This document shows, in pieces, positions 36,661 through 44,700 of a stretch of DNA of 64,000 nucleotides. The DNA is from Suilimivivens sp963618065 (lineage in GTDB: Bacteria; Bacillota; Clostridia; Lachnospirales; Lachnospiraceae), in contig CAVERH010000010.1 in NCBI GenBank assembly GCA_963618065.1, forward strand, positions 1 to 64,000, read 5' to 3'. The stretch's first letter is position 1, and every line of letters begins with the position of its first letter. The notes below the pieces were generated by a model. The model was not told where the DNA came from. It did not search any database and worked only from the letters and a program-made list of their open reading frames with translations. The translations under genes and the position numbers were made by a program.

Positions 36661-37875
36661 TCAGCTTATCCTCTTGGCTACCACAACGAAACGGCCATCC
36701 GTCTGAGAGTTGTCACAGGTAGATAACGTCAGGAGGCTGTCTCCGAATTCTGCCGTCACACCGGTATCATATAAACTCAACGCACTCATTTCCTGCATAT
36801 AGGAATTGAATTCCGTTTCGGAATTTGCCTCAATAAACTGATAATACTTAAAAACAATATCATCCTCATTATAAACCTGTGAACGGAATACATACATCAC
36901 CTGATACTGTGCCTTTTCATAGATCGTGTCAAACGTAATGACAGAATGCTTCTTCCCATAGGATTCCTTGGCATATTTCTGCAGATTACCGAACATGTTA
37001 CCCGATTTCATATGATGTCCGTAAACAATCATATTCGTGGAACGGGGATATACACTGCAATTATAATCAAGAAAAATGCTTCCATTCTTGTCGTATTCCT
37101 GGTTGTAATTATGATCCAGATAATAGGTATTATCCGAAGTCTGCATGACAGGGTAATCTATATTTGTATCGTCAATTTTGAGCCATCCGATTAGCTTTTT
37201 ATTCTTATTATATAAAGTTTCATACTCGGGAAGGATGTCAGGAAGCCGGACGGCTGATTTATGTAAGGAAAAGGTATTCTGCTCCTGCTGTGCCCCGGAG
37301 GTTAACGCATCACTTCCCTTAAGAGCTGCCAGCTGATCATAATCCATGCTTGTCCGCGCACTGAAATAATAATATACGAAAAAGTATCCGAGACTTGCGG
37401 CTGCAACGATTGATGCAAGAATCATAATCTTTTTCCGCATCTTTTCTGCTCTCTGTAACTCTTTCAGCGCTTCCTTTTCAATTGCCGCCTGGTATTTTGC
37501 GTCATTCTCAGTATTCACTGCTTCTGAGCCTGGTGTCTTCCTGCCCGCTGAAGCTGTCCCCCTTGCTCCCTTTTGCAGCGTACCCTTCCCGGCTTTCTTG
37601 CGAAAATGTTTTTGCTCTTTTCTTTGTACAGAAGAATTCTTTTTCATCTGCTCCAGCTTTTCATAGACCTCATCATCAAAATGAGTTCCGATGATGGTTT
37701 CGAACCGGTAGACTCCGACCTGCATCTCATTGAACAGGCCTTCTAACTGCTTTTTATTATTGAAATCCACATGTGCCCTGATCTCGTCAATCTTCTTCTG
37801 ATCCCTCAGAGCTGCCTCATAATCTGCCCTGGTACGAAAACGCACGCCCCCCACTGACAGGTTTTCTGAAGTCAT
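36661..37875 (-). CDS. srtB: Class B sortase with long cytoplasmic N-terminus
   Basis: A 404-residue transpeptidase. About 148 charged cytoplasmic residues precede one membrane helix (149-171). The extracytoplasmic sortase domain has His287/His288 in YGHHM, the nucleophile Cys387 in LSTCDN and Arg395 in GRFVV; the insertions before the Cys are class-B-like. Sortases cleave sorting signals and attach proteins to the wall. The two genes just downstream encode proteins ending TPxTGD, close to the (S/P)PxTG signals used by clostridial SrtB, and they are the obvious substrates. The N-terminal region is much longer than in typical SrtB (about 230 residues in total). Confidence 0.9.
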   Translation of the reverse strand: MTSENLSVGGVRFRTRADYEAALRDQKKIDEIRAHVDFNNKKQLEGLFNEMQVGVYRFETIIGTHFDDEVYEKLEQMKKNSSVQRKEQKHFRKKAGKGTLQKGARGTASAGRKTPGSEAVNTENDAKYQAAIEKEALKELQRAEKMRKKIMILASIVAAASLGYFFVYYYFSARTSMDYDQLAALKGSDALTSGAQQEQNTFSLHKSAVRLPDILPEYETLYNKNKKLIGWLKIDDTNIDYPVMQTSDNTYYLDHNYNQEYDKNGSIFLDYNCSVYPRSTNMIVYGHHMKSGNMFGNLQKYAKESYGKKHSVITFDTIYEKAQYQVMYVFRSQVYNEDDIVFKYYQFIEANSETEFNSYMQEMSALSLYDTGVTAEFGDSLLTLSTCDNSQTDGRFVVVAKRIS

Positions 37876-37908
37876 GGCATAAATACTCCTTTAATTAAAC
37901 ACTAATAT

Positions 37909-38163
37909 TTATTTCGTCTCTTCGTATGCCTGCCGTACTGCCTTGCATAGCTGGTCAGCACAGGAGGTCGGCTTAAATCCACAGGTATTTCCAAGAAGCT
38001 TGCTTTCGATGTAGTCTACGGTACATCCATCCACCAGCTTGGAAACGGCCTTCAGATTTCCGTTACAGCCTCCGGTAAATTCCACATTGGAAATCACATC
38101 TCCATCAATATCAAAATTAATCTGCATTGCACATACACCTGACGGCTTATAACTATATCTCAT
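37909..38163 (-). CDS. TSCPD-domain small protein (TIGR03905 type)
   Basis: An 84-residue protein with the TSCPD pattern, TGGCNGNLKAVSKLVDG, and conserved cysteines at VCAM, GGCN, NTCG, TSCA and QLCK. The domain resembles the zinc-binding C-terminal domain of class II ribonucleotide reductases and occurs as a free-standing protein in Clostridia; its function is unknown. It is divergent from the Cys-rich gene and lies 33 nt upstream of the sortase gene. Confidence 0.85.
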   Translation of the reverse strand: MRYSYKPSGVCAMQINFDIDGDVISNVEFTGGCNGNLKAVSKLVDGCTVDYIESKLLGNTCGFKPTSCADQLCKAVRQAYEETK

Positions 38164-38275
38164 ATTCTCTTACTCCTCCTAAATCATATTTGATGCTTTA
38201 CCATCAATCAGAATAGTTTTCAGCATCTATATCCTTTAATAAAAATAACACAAAAAAATTTATGCTGCAACTGAA

Positions 38276-38303
38276 ACACATACAAGCTTTCCTACATATG
38301 ATA
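38276..38303 (+). promoter_or_regulatory. SigmaK/E-like promoter candidate before the Cys-rich gene
   Basis: CATATGATA (38295-38303) matches the CATANNNTA -10 pattern of mother-cell sigma factors, with AC 17 nt upstream and no sigmaA-type -35 box. This is a short motif and only suggestive. Confidence 0.35.
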
Positions 38304-38339
38304 TAGCATAAATAAAACAAATACCCCTGGAGGTAACTT

Positions 38340-38585
38340 ATGAGCGATTTAACAGCAACATCCTGCGGATGCGGATCAAACAACAACAATAACGGATGTG
38401 GATGCAGCATTCTCTGGATTATCCTTCTTCTGTCCTTCTGCGGCAACGGCAGCGGATGTGGAACCGGTCTGTTTAATGGCGATTCTGATTGTGGATGCAG
38501 TATTCTCTGGATCATCCTCCTTCTGTCCTTCTGTGGCAACGGTCTTGGTACAAACAACAACTCCGGCTGTGGTTGCGGATGCTGA
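38340..38585 (+). CDS. Cys/Gly/Asn-rich small protein with duplicated hydrophobic unit
   Basis: An 81-residue protein with 15 cysteines. The 18-residue unit CGCSILWIILLLSFCGNG occurs twice, separated by a Gly/Asn/Cys linker, and the ends carry CGCG and CGCGC. Similar Lachnospiraceae proteins have been labelled chorion-like high-cysteine proteins; no function is established. Each unit has a membrane-length hydrophobic run flanked by Cys, which could also make cross-linked aggregates such as spore coat material. A strong GGAGG site lies 6 nt before the ATG, a sporulation-like promoter motif upstream and a terminator downstream, so it is a single-gene unit. Confidence 0.8.
   Translation: MSDLTATSCGCGSNNNNNGCGCSILWIILLLSFCGNGSGCGTGLFNGDSDCGCSILWIILLLSFCGNGLGTNNNSGCGCGC
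38397..38542 (+). repeat. Two 53-bp direct repeats inside the Cys-rich gene
   Basis: Copies at 38397-38449 and 38490-38542 differ mainly at third codon positions (for example GGATTATCCTT against GGATCATCCTC), which indicates an in-frame duplication kept under protein-level selection. Confidence 0.85.
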
Positions 38586-38615
38586 TTTCTCATTTCTTTT
38601 TACCCCTTCTTCAGA

Positions 38616-38640
38616 AGTAGGCTCTGCGGAGCCTACTTTT
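38616..38640 (+). terminator. Terminator after the Cys-rich gene
   Basis: Stem AGTAGGCTC / GAGCCTACT with loop TGCG, then TTT, 30 nt after the stop. Confidence 0.8.
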
Positions 38641-38699
38641 CTGCATAAAGGAAGAAGCGTTGCGCATAAAATGAACTATAACCAGGCAAAGGAGTCTGT

Positions 38700-39170
38700 A
38701 TGGAGCAAAAGAACACCAGTCAAATTTCAGCCTTCGATACGCTTTTTTCCAATAATCATATTCAGATGCTGAAGGTTCTTCTGCCTTATATGGACAATCA
38801 GTTTCAAAAATATCTTGCCATTTACATTAAGTTTCAGGAGCTGCAGGTTGCCCTCAACTTTGTGCGGAAGCGTCCCTATCCGCTGTGCGGCTGTATGATT
38901 CATCCGGATGACACGAATCCGGCCCAGGTGGTAAAGCGTCTTCTTCCCCTGTGCACGAAGGAAGAAAAGGAACAGTTAAACCAGATCCTGAATATGCTGC
39001 AGTCCATGTCACAATATCAGGAAATGTTGCGTACCATGGAACTGATGAAAGAATTCATGCCGGAGGGAGATGCTTCTTCTCCTTCAAGCATGACGGATAT
39101 GCTGATGGGAATGCTGACCCCCGAGCAGAAGCAGATGTTCGATCTGTTTTCTGCCCTAGGCGATTCCTGA
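38700..39170 (+). CDS. Unknown 156-residue helical protein
   Basis: I do not recognise a family. The protein is mostly helical, soluble and rich in Met, Gln and Lys. There is a CGCM turn near residue 63, a central helix with repeated Met (QILNMLQSMSQYQEMLRTMELMKEFM), a Ser-rich break (DASSPSS) and a final amphipathic helix. AAAGGAG lies 5 nt before the ATG. It is followed 46 nt later by another small helical protein, and the two probably form an operon. The late helices recall self-assembly or regulatory modules, but I assign no role. Confidence 0.75.
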   Translation: MEQKNTSQISAFDTLFSNNHIQMLKVLLPYMDNQFQKYLAIYIKFQELQVALNFVRKRPYPLCGCMIHPDDTNPAQVVKRLLPLCTKEEKEQLNQILNMLQSMSQYQEMLRTMELMKEFMPEGDASSPSSMTDMLMGMLTPEQKQMFDLFSALGDS

Positions 39171-39216
39171 TTTTTGAAACAACAACCGGATTATAAAAGA
39201 AAGGATGATACCCCTT

Positions 39217-39480
39217 ATGACGAACGAATGGATGAACGATCCCTCTTTACAGGAAATTGCTCCCTACAAGCTGCAATTCCTGCAGGCATTGATTTTTGAA
39301 AGTGCTTCTCTTTCCAAGGAACAGATGATGCCGTTTCTCATGGCCGTCATGAAACGTGGAAAAGAAAAGAACATCAACTTTACGGACCAGGAATTCCAGT
39401 CCATTGTCAATGTTCTTAAAAAGCATGCTTCTCCGGAGGAGCTCGCCAAAATGGAAAAGCTTATGAGTTTTCGGAAATAA
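39217..39480 (+). CDS. Unknown 87-residue helical protein
   Basis: A small acidic/basic helical protein with no recognised domain (PYKLQFLQALIFESASLSKEQMMPFLMAVMKRGKE, shown only in its gist: alternating Met/Leu/Lys helices). It follows the 156-residue gene. A start at 39205 is possible, but AAAGG then abuts it; ATG 39217 gives better spacing. Its last 20 bp overlap the end of the convergent EAL gene. Confidence 0.65.
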   Translation: MTNEWMNDPSLQEIAPYKLQFLQALIFESASLSKEQMMPFLMAVMKRGKEKNINFTDQEFQSIVNVLKKHASPEELAKMEKLMSFRK

Positions 39481-41371
39481 AAGTGATAAAGGCATCGAGC
39501 GGAATGGGCTTTGAATAGTAATATCCCTGCAGATAATCACAGCCCATTTCCTGCAGGGCCTGCGACTGTTCTTTCGTCTCCACGCCCTCTGCAACAATAT
39601 CCATATTCAGGGACTTAATCATGTTGATGGAATGCTTCAAGGTACTTAAAGCACGGTCATTTTCCATCGCATACCAGACAATGCTCTTATCCATCTTCAC
39701 AATATGGAACGGATAGGTAATGACATTGGTAATGTTCGAATATCCGGTTCCATAATCATCCATAGAGAAGGTAACTCCCTTACTGCGTAGATATTCAATG
39801 TTATTACGAAGGGTTTCCTTTGAAACAGCAACCGCAGTCTCGGTAATTTCCAGATTAATAAAGGAATACGGTACATGATACTCATCCATGATCGCAAGTA
39901 ATGTCTTATGCAGATTCTCCTGCATACACTGTGCCACGGAAAGGTTGACTTCAATATATTCAAGTCCATACTGCTTCAGCTTCTTTTCGCAAATGGTCTT
40001 ACATACCGAACGGAACACGAATTCTCCGATCTTAAAGATCATCCCATTCTTCTCTGCAAGCGGAATAAAGTCCTCCGGGCTGATAAATCCAATCTCGTCA
40101 TCACATAACCGAATCAAAGCCTCTGCTGAATTGAAGCACTGTCCCTTCACCGAATAAATCGGCTGGTAATAAATCTCGAATTCTTCATTGGCAATGGCAC
40201 GCTGTAAAATGTGTGTGATTTTATTTTCTCTCTTACGATTTTCTAAGATTCTTTCACTGGCAAGACGACGGCTTTCTATCTCTTCATCTACCACGAAATT
40301 CAGGGAATAATCAATGATATCAACGATTTCTGCTATGCGGCTGACATCCTGCGGATAAAGCAGCTCATAATTTGAAACGGAAAGCATGATATCCACATCA
40401 TCAAGAGTAACCGTCTTCTGTAATTCCCGGCGGATTCCGTCTATCATTCCATCATCACTGAACTCTGTATCCCGGAGAAGCACCACAAGCTGTCCCTCAT
40501 TCAGACAGAACTGATGAAGCTGCGGCAGCTTTTTCTCCAGAGTTTCTACTGCCTGCTTCATAACCTCACTGCTCTTCTCAACACCCAGAACATCCCGTAC
40601 AAAACGGTAATTATCAACATTGAAAATCTCCACTGCAAAGCCATTATCCTTCTCCATAGCCTGCTTAATTGTTTTGACAAAGCCCTTGCGATTATAGATT
40701 CCAAGCAGTGCATCCAGATCATCCTCCGGATTTTCCAGAGAAAGATACGCCAAAAGTACAGATACAGCAATTGCAAACTGAATCACCAGTATATTGGGAA
40801 GCTCTGACTGGATCAGTGTTCCTGCCATGCACAGAACCGTATATACGCATACAACTGCCCGCTGCATTCTCGTAAGCTTTCTGCTGTAGCGTATCATGAT
40901 ATACCATGAGATCACAAAGTAGCTATATCCAAGGATCAGCAGAAAAAGAAACAATGTTCCGCGTTGATACCCCTTCACCGGATCACAGATAAAGGCAAAG
41001 CCGGTAAGCGGTGTACTAACTGCCATCAGTACGGTAATTCCATAGGGTGTGAACAAAAGAAGCTTATATCGAAATGTCCAGTCCTTCTTCTCTTTAACAA
41101 GACTCAAAAGATATAGATTATATATTGCAGGTATCAGATTGAAGCTTAACCAGTACCCTTCATTCCATACATACTGCCAGACAACAGAAAAGTGATGTGC
41201 TACCGAATATACGGCAGCACAGTCAAAGATCACCGTTATCAGAACCAGCCACAAAAGCGATGCAAATATATTTGTTGAAATGGTTCTGATGCTCTTTCTG
41301 CAATGAAAATAGATCAGCATAATTCCCATCAGAAACATTGCAGCAATGTCGTAATGAAAATTGTAAGACAT
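39461..41371 (-). CDS. Membrane-bound EAL phosphodiesterase with degenerate GGDEF domain
   Basis: A 636-residue protein. About seven membrane helices fill residues 1-215, a degenerate GGDEF domain (about 220-360) follows, and an EAL domain forms the C-terminus. The EAL motif is intact as AEALIRL, with LEITETAV, MDDYGTGYSN, KMDKSIV and AEGVETKEQ, so c-di-GMP hydrolysis is likely. The GGDEF active-site loop is replaced by NEGQLVVLLRD, so it should not synthesise c-di-GMP but may bind GTP or regulate. Ribosome site GGGGGA precedes the ATG. It stands alone, converging on the small plus-strand genes. Confidence 0.9.
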   Translation of the reverse strand: MSYNFHYDIAAMFLMGIMLIYFHCRKSIRTISTNIFASLLWLVLITVIFDCAAVYSVAHHFSVVWQYVWNEGYWLSFNLIPAIYNLYLLSLVKEKKDWTFRYKLLLFTPYGITVLMAVSTPLTGFAFICDPVKGYQRGTLFLFLLILGYSYFVISWYIMIRYSRKLTRMQRAVVCVYTVLCMAGTLIQSELPNILVIQFAIAVSVLLAYLSLENPEDDLDALLGIYNRKGFVKTIKQAMEKDNGFAVEIFNVDNYRFVRDVLGVEKSSEVMKQAVETLEKKLPQLHQFCLNEGQLVVLLRDTEFSDDGMIDGIRRELQKTVTLDDVDIMLSVSNYELLYPQDVSRIAEIVDIIDYSLNFVVDEEIESRRLASERILENRKRENKITHILQRAIANEEFEIYYQPIYSVKGQCFNSAEALIRLCDDEIGFISPEDFIPLAEKNGMIFKIGEFVFRSVCKTICEKKLKQYGLEYIEVNLSVAQCMQENLHKTLLAIMDEYHVPYSFINLEITETAVAVSKETLRNNIEYLRSKGVTFSMDDYGTGYSNITNVITYPFHIVKMDKSIVWYAMENDRALSTLKHSINMIKSLNMDIVAEGVETKEQSQALQEMGCDYLQGYYYSKPIPLDAFITFISENS

Positions 41372-41441
41372 TTTGTCCCCCGAAGTGTATATGTATTAAA
41401 AGCTGAAATCATCTTATCATAATAAATTTTGATTTTCAAGT

Positions 41442-41466
41442 AAAAAAGCCTCCCTGACAGGGAGGC
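41442..41466 (-). terminator. Terminator after rpmF
   Basis: Stem GCCTCCCT / AGGGAGGC with a 3-nt loop followed by TTTTTT on the minus strand, 14 nt after the rpmF stop. Confidence 0.92.
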
Positions 41467-41479
41467 CTTCATTTTGGAA

Positions 41480-41659
41480 TTAATCCTGAGCGATGATCTC
41501 TTTCTTATTGTAGGATCCGCAATTCTTGCAGACTCTGTGAGGCATCATGAGTGCTCCGCACTTGCTGCACTTAACTAATCCGGGTACGCTCATTTTCCAG
41601 TTAGCTCTTCTCTTATCTCTTCTAGCTTTAGAAGATTTATTCTTAGGACAGATAGACAT
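41480..41659 (-). CDS. rpmF: 50S ribosomal protein L32
   Basis: A 59-residue basic protein, MSICPKNKSSKARRDKRRAN at the start, then CSKCGALMMPHRVCKNCGSY, a four-cysteine zinc ribbon typical of the C+ form of L32. It starts 2 nt after the yceD stop, with AAGGAGG inside the last yceD codons, so the two are coupled. A strong terminator follows. In many Clostridia plsX would come next, but here it is 31.6 kb away. Confidence 0.97.
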   Translation of the reverse strand: MSICPKNKSSKARRDKRRANWKMSVPGLVKCSKCGALMMPHRVCKNCGSYNKKEIIAQD

Positions 41660-41661
41660 CT

Positions 41662-42189
41662 TTACACCTCCTTATTAAACGCCTCGTAAATATCTTTGAT
41701 AGCTGCCATTCTCGGATCCGGTACGAACTGGTCGCACCCACAATTGCCTTCATTCAGGTTCTTTCCACACACCTTGCAAATCCCCTTACAATCCGGCTTA
41801 CACAGGATCTTCGTCGGCATATTAAAACTTATCTCACTTTCTATGAAAGCATCTACGTCAAACTCGTATCCGACCATGAAACTCCGTTCATCTGCGTCTT
41901 CTGATTGCTCTGTCGCTTCCGGGGATGCCAGTTCATACTCCATTGGAACATGCACCGTTGTTCTCACCGGCTGCAGACATCGATCACAGGGAATTTCCAA
42001 ATCAAGCTCCATAGTCCCCGTAAGCAGGATTCTGTTGTTTCCGATATTCTGAAACGTAAGCTCTGCATCCGTTTTGGAAAGGATTGGATACTCAAAACCA
42101 AAATATTCAACCGTTCCGGGTTCATACGTAAAGCTTTCTCTTCTGACTTTTCCCTCAGAAGTAAAAACATCTGTCAGATTGATCAACAT
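41662..42189 (-). CDS. yceD: YceD/DUF177 family protein
   Basis: A 175-residue protein of the DUF177 family, which nearly always precedes rpmF and has been linked to 23S rRNA or ribosome assembly. The family block is CDRCLQPV near residue 76; a Cys cluster, CKPDCKGICKVCGKN and GNCGCD (about 133-157), probably binds zinc. It is led by a perfect consensus promoter and is coupled to rpmF. Confidence 0.92.
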   Translation of the reverse strand: MLINLTDVFTSEGKVRRESFTYEPGTVEYFGFEYPILSKTDAELTFQNIGNNRILLTGTMELDLEIPCDRCLQPVRTTVHVPMEYELASPEATEQSEDADERSFMVGYEFDVDAFIESEISFNMPTKILCKPDCKGICKVCGKNLNEGNCGCDQFVPDPRMAAIKDIYEAFNKEV

Positions 42190-42249
42190 ATCTTACTCCC
42201 TTAAAGTGGGTGTCATGCCATAGCAAACATACTATCGCACACTTCAACA

Positions 42250-42278
42250 ATTATAGCGATGGTCCCTGACTTTGTCAA
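42250..42278 (-). promoter_or_regulatory. Perfect-consensus sigmaA promoter of yceD-rpmF
   Basis: TTGACA (42278-42273), exactly 17 nt, then TATAAT (42255-42250) on the minus strand. The transcript would start near 42243, giving a leader of about 53 nt. Confidence 0.93.
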
Positions 42279-42301
42279 GGGCTCTTTTCATTTTTCTAAA
42301 A

Positions 42302-43501
42302 CTATTTCTGAACCAGTGCTGCGGTTTCTCTTGCAATAGCAAGTTCTTCGTTCGTAGGGATTACTAAAATCTTCGTACGGCTGTCCTTCGTGGAAACAAT
42401 GAGGGCTTCTCCGCACTTCTCGTTCTCCTCTTCATTCAGGGCCACGCCAAGGTATCCGAAGTATTTGCAGATCAGGCTTCTGACAAAACCACTGTTCTCT
42501 CCAACGCCCGCGGTAAAGCAGATCGCATCCACACCGTTCATGGCTGCCGCATAAGCACCGACATACTTTGCAACACGGTAACAGAACGCATCTACGGCAC
42601 GGACACAGTTTTCTTTATCCTCCACATAGCCTTCTTCCAGATCACGGAAATCGGAGGAGTAATCCTCGGACAGACCATAAATTCCGGATTCCTTATTCAG
42701 GATATTCAAAACCTCATGAACGTCTTTGTTTTCTTTGTTGCAGATAAATTCTACGATTGCAGGATCCAGATCACCGGAACGGGTTCCCATGATCAGACCC
42801 TCCAACGGGGTAAGTCCCATCGAAGTATCCACGCACTTGCCATTCTTTACCGCGGATACGCTGGCACCGTTTCCAAGATGGCACACAATCAGCTTCAGGC
42901 TCTCATAATCCTGTCCTAAAAGCTCTGCAGCTTTCTTGGATACATAGGAATGGCTGGTTCCGTGGAAACCGTAACGGCGGATCTTGTAATCCTCATAATA
43001 ACGATACGGAAGTCCGTAAAGATAAGCCTCCTCCGGCATGGTCTGATGGAATGCAGTATCGAATACGGCTACCATCGGAGTTTCCTTCATGATCTGCCGG
43101 CAGGCACGGATACCGATCAGGTTTGCAGGATTATGTAACGGTGCAAGATCATTACACTCTTCAATCGCTTTTAATACTTCTTCGGTAATCACGGTAGAGC
43201 TTGCAAACTTCTCTCCTCCGTGCACAATACGGTGTCCGACTGCTCCGATCTCATCAAGATTCTTCACAACACCGGTTTTTTCATCGGTCAGTGCAGAAAG
43301 CACCATCTGGATTGCAGCAGTATGATCCGGCATCGGCGCCTCTGTAATCTGCTTCTCTCCACCCTTCGGGGTATAAACCATACGACTTCCCTCAATCGCA
43401 ATACGCTCACATAAGCCTTTTGCAATGACCTCTTCTGTTTCAGAATTAATCAACTGGAACTTCAAAGAAGAGCTTCCACAGTTAATAACTAAAATATTCA
43501 T
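42302..43501 (-). CDS. ackA: Acetate kinase
   Basis: A 399-residue ASKHA-fold enzyme converting acetyl phosphate and ADP to acetate and ATP, the main energy step of acetogenic fermentation. Starts MNILVINCGSSSLKFQL, with HRIVHGGEKF, GFHGTSHSYV, HLGNGASVSAV and FTAGVGENS in order. It follows pta by 27 nt and is read with it from the pta promoter. Confidence 0.98.
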   Translation of the reverse strand: MNILVINCGSSSLKFQLINSETEEVIAKGLCERIAIEGSRMVYTPKGGEKQITEAPMPDHTAAIQMVLSALTDEKTGVVKNLDEIGAVGHRIVHGGEKFASSTVITEEVLKAIEECNDLAPLHNPANLIGIRACRQIMKETPMVAVFDTAFHQTMPEEAYLYGLPYRYYEDYKIRRYGFHGTSHSYVSKKAAELLGQDYESLKLIVCHLGNGASVSAVKNGKCVDTSMGLTPLEGLIMGTRSGDLDPAIVEFICNKENKDVHEVLNILNKESGIYGLSEDYSSDFRDLEEGYVEDKENCVRAVDAFCYRVAKYVGAYAAAMNGVDAICFTAGVGENSGFVRSLICKYFGYLGVALNEEENEKCGEALIVSTKDSRTKILVIPTNEELAIARETAALVQK

Positions 43502-43528
43502 ACTTCTAATCCTCTCTCTGTTAAGCTA

Positions 43529-44530
43529 TTAAGATAACTGTGCCTGTACGGCGGTCAGTGCCACAACACCAACAATATCCTGCCAGGAGCATCCTCTGGA
43601 CAGGTCGTTTACCGGCTTTGCAATTCCCTGAAGCATCGGTCCATAGGCTTCTGCCTTGCCTAAACGCTGTACCAGCTTATAACCGATATTACCACAGTCC
43701 AGATTCGGGAAAATCAGGACATTTGCTTTACCTGCAACTTCGCTTCCTGGCGCCTTGGACTTGGCAATGGAAGGAACAAGCGCCGCATCCGGCTGCATCT
43801 CACCATCGATACAGAGTCCCGGATACTGCTCATGGGCAATTCTGGTTGCCTCTACCACTTTATCTACCAACGGATGCTTTGCGCTTCCCTTCGTGGAATG
43901 GGAAAGCATCGCAATGATGGGCTTTGCACCGACAAGGCTCTTAAAGCTTCTTGCGGAAGAATCGGCAATGGCAGCAAGCTCTTCTGCGGTAGGATCCTGA
44001 TTCAGTCCACAATCTGCAAACAGGAAGGTTCCGTTCTCTCCATATTCGCAGTCCGGTACGCACATCAGGAAGAAACCGGATACCAGCTTCACGCCGGGAG
44101 CGGTCTTCAGAATCTGCAAGGCCGGACGAAGGGTATCTGCAGTTGCGTGGCATGCACCGGCTACCATTCCGTCTGCATCATTTGCCTTAACCATAATGAC
44201 GCCGAAGGTCAGCGGATCACTTAACAGGATCTCTCTTGCCTTCTCTACGGTCATTCCTTTATTCTTACGGGTTTCATATAATAATTGTACATAATCTTCC
44301 AGCTTCTCACAAAGGAGCGGATTCACAATCTTCACTCCGGTCAGATCAATCTCCAGCCAGGTTGCCCCGTCCATGATCTTCTCGGCATCGCCAATCATAA
44401 TAATATTGGCAATTCCCTGCTGAATAATCTGAGCCGCTGCAATCAGCGTTCTCTTATCCGTTGTCTCAGGAAGGACAATCGTTTTCTTGTCCATTCTTGC
44501 TTTGTCTTTAATAATATCAATGTACGACAT
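43529..44530 (-). CDS. pta: Phosphate acetyltransferase
   Basis: A 333-residue enzyme converting acetyl-CoA and phosphate to acetyl phosphate. Only the catalytic PTA_PTB domain is present, with no N-terminal regulatory domains, as is normal for Firmicutes. Segments IVLPETTDKRT, MVAGACHATADTLRPALQ, MLSHSTKGSAKHP and NVLIFPNLDCGNIGYK are diagnostic. ATG 44530 has AAGGAG 8 nt upstream; a GTG at 44548 lacks one. Confidence 0.97.
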   Translation of the reverse strand: MSYIDIIKDKARMDKKTIVLPETTDKRTLIAAAQIIQQGIANIIMIGDAEKIMDGATWLEIDLTGVKIVNPLLCEKLEDYVQLLYETRKNKGMTVEKAREILLSDPLTFGVIMVKANDADGMVAGACHATADTLRPALQILKTAPGVKLVSGFFLMCVPDCEYGENGTFLFADCGLNQDPTAEELAAIADSSARSFKSLVGAKPIIAMLSHSTKGSAKHPLVDKVVEATRIAHEQYPGLCIDGEMQPDAALVPSIAKSKAPGSEVAGKANVLIFPNLDCGNIGYKLVQRLGKAEAYGPMLQGIAKPVNDLSRGCSWQDIVGVVALTAVQAQLS

Positions 44531-44561
44531 CACACTGTCTCCTTTCACAGCTTATGTAAAA

Positions 44562-44590
44562 ATAATAGCCCATTCTGCCTTTTCCGACAA
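44562..44590 (-). promoter_or_regulatory. pta-ackA promoter
   Basis: TTGTCG (44590-44585), 17-nt spacer, TATTAT (44567-44562) on the minus strand, about 30 nt before the start. Confidence 0.65.
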
Positions 44591-44647
44591 GTCCCCTCCT
44601 GCAAAAACTTTGTGCAATTTTCGAAACATTTTCAACTCTTTTTTAAA

Positions 44648-44682
44648 TTGCTGTCCCTGCCTTTCCTATGATATAGTACAAT
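44648..44682 (+). promoter_or_regulatory. Candidate tmcAL promoter
   Basis: TTGCTG (44648-44653), 18-nt spacer, TATAGT (44672-44677), overlapped by TACAAT (44677-44682); ribosome site AAAGGAG follows. Confidence 0.45.
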
Positions 44683-44700
44683 GGTAAAAAGGAGTACACC

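Noticed and set aside
38204..38593. Pro-rich minus-strand frame opposite the Cys-rich gene
   Set aside because: The repeats come from the duplicated plus-strand gene, which has its own ribosome site and terminator.
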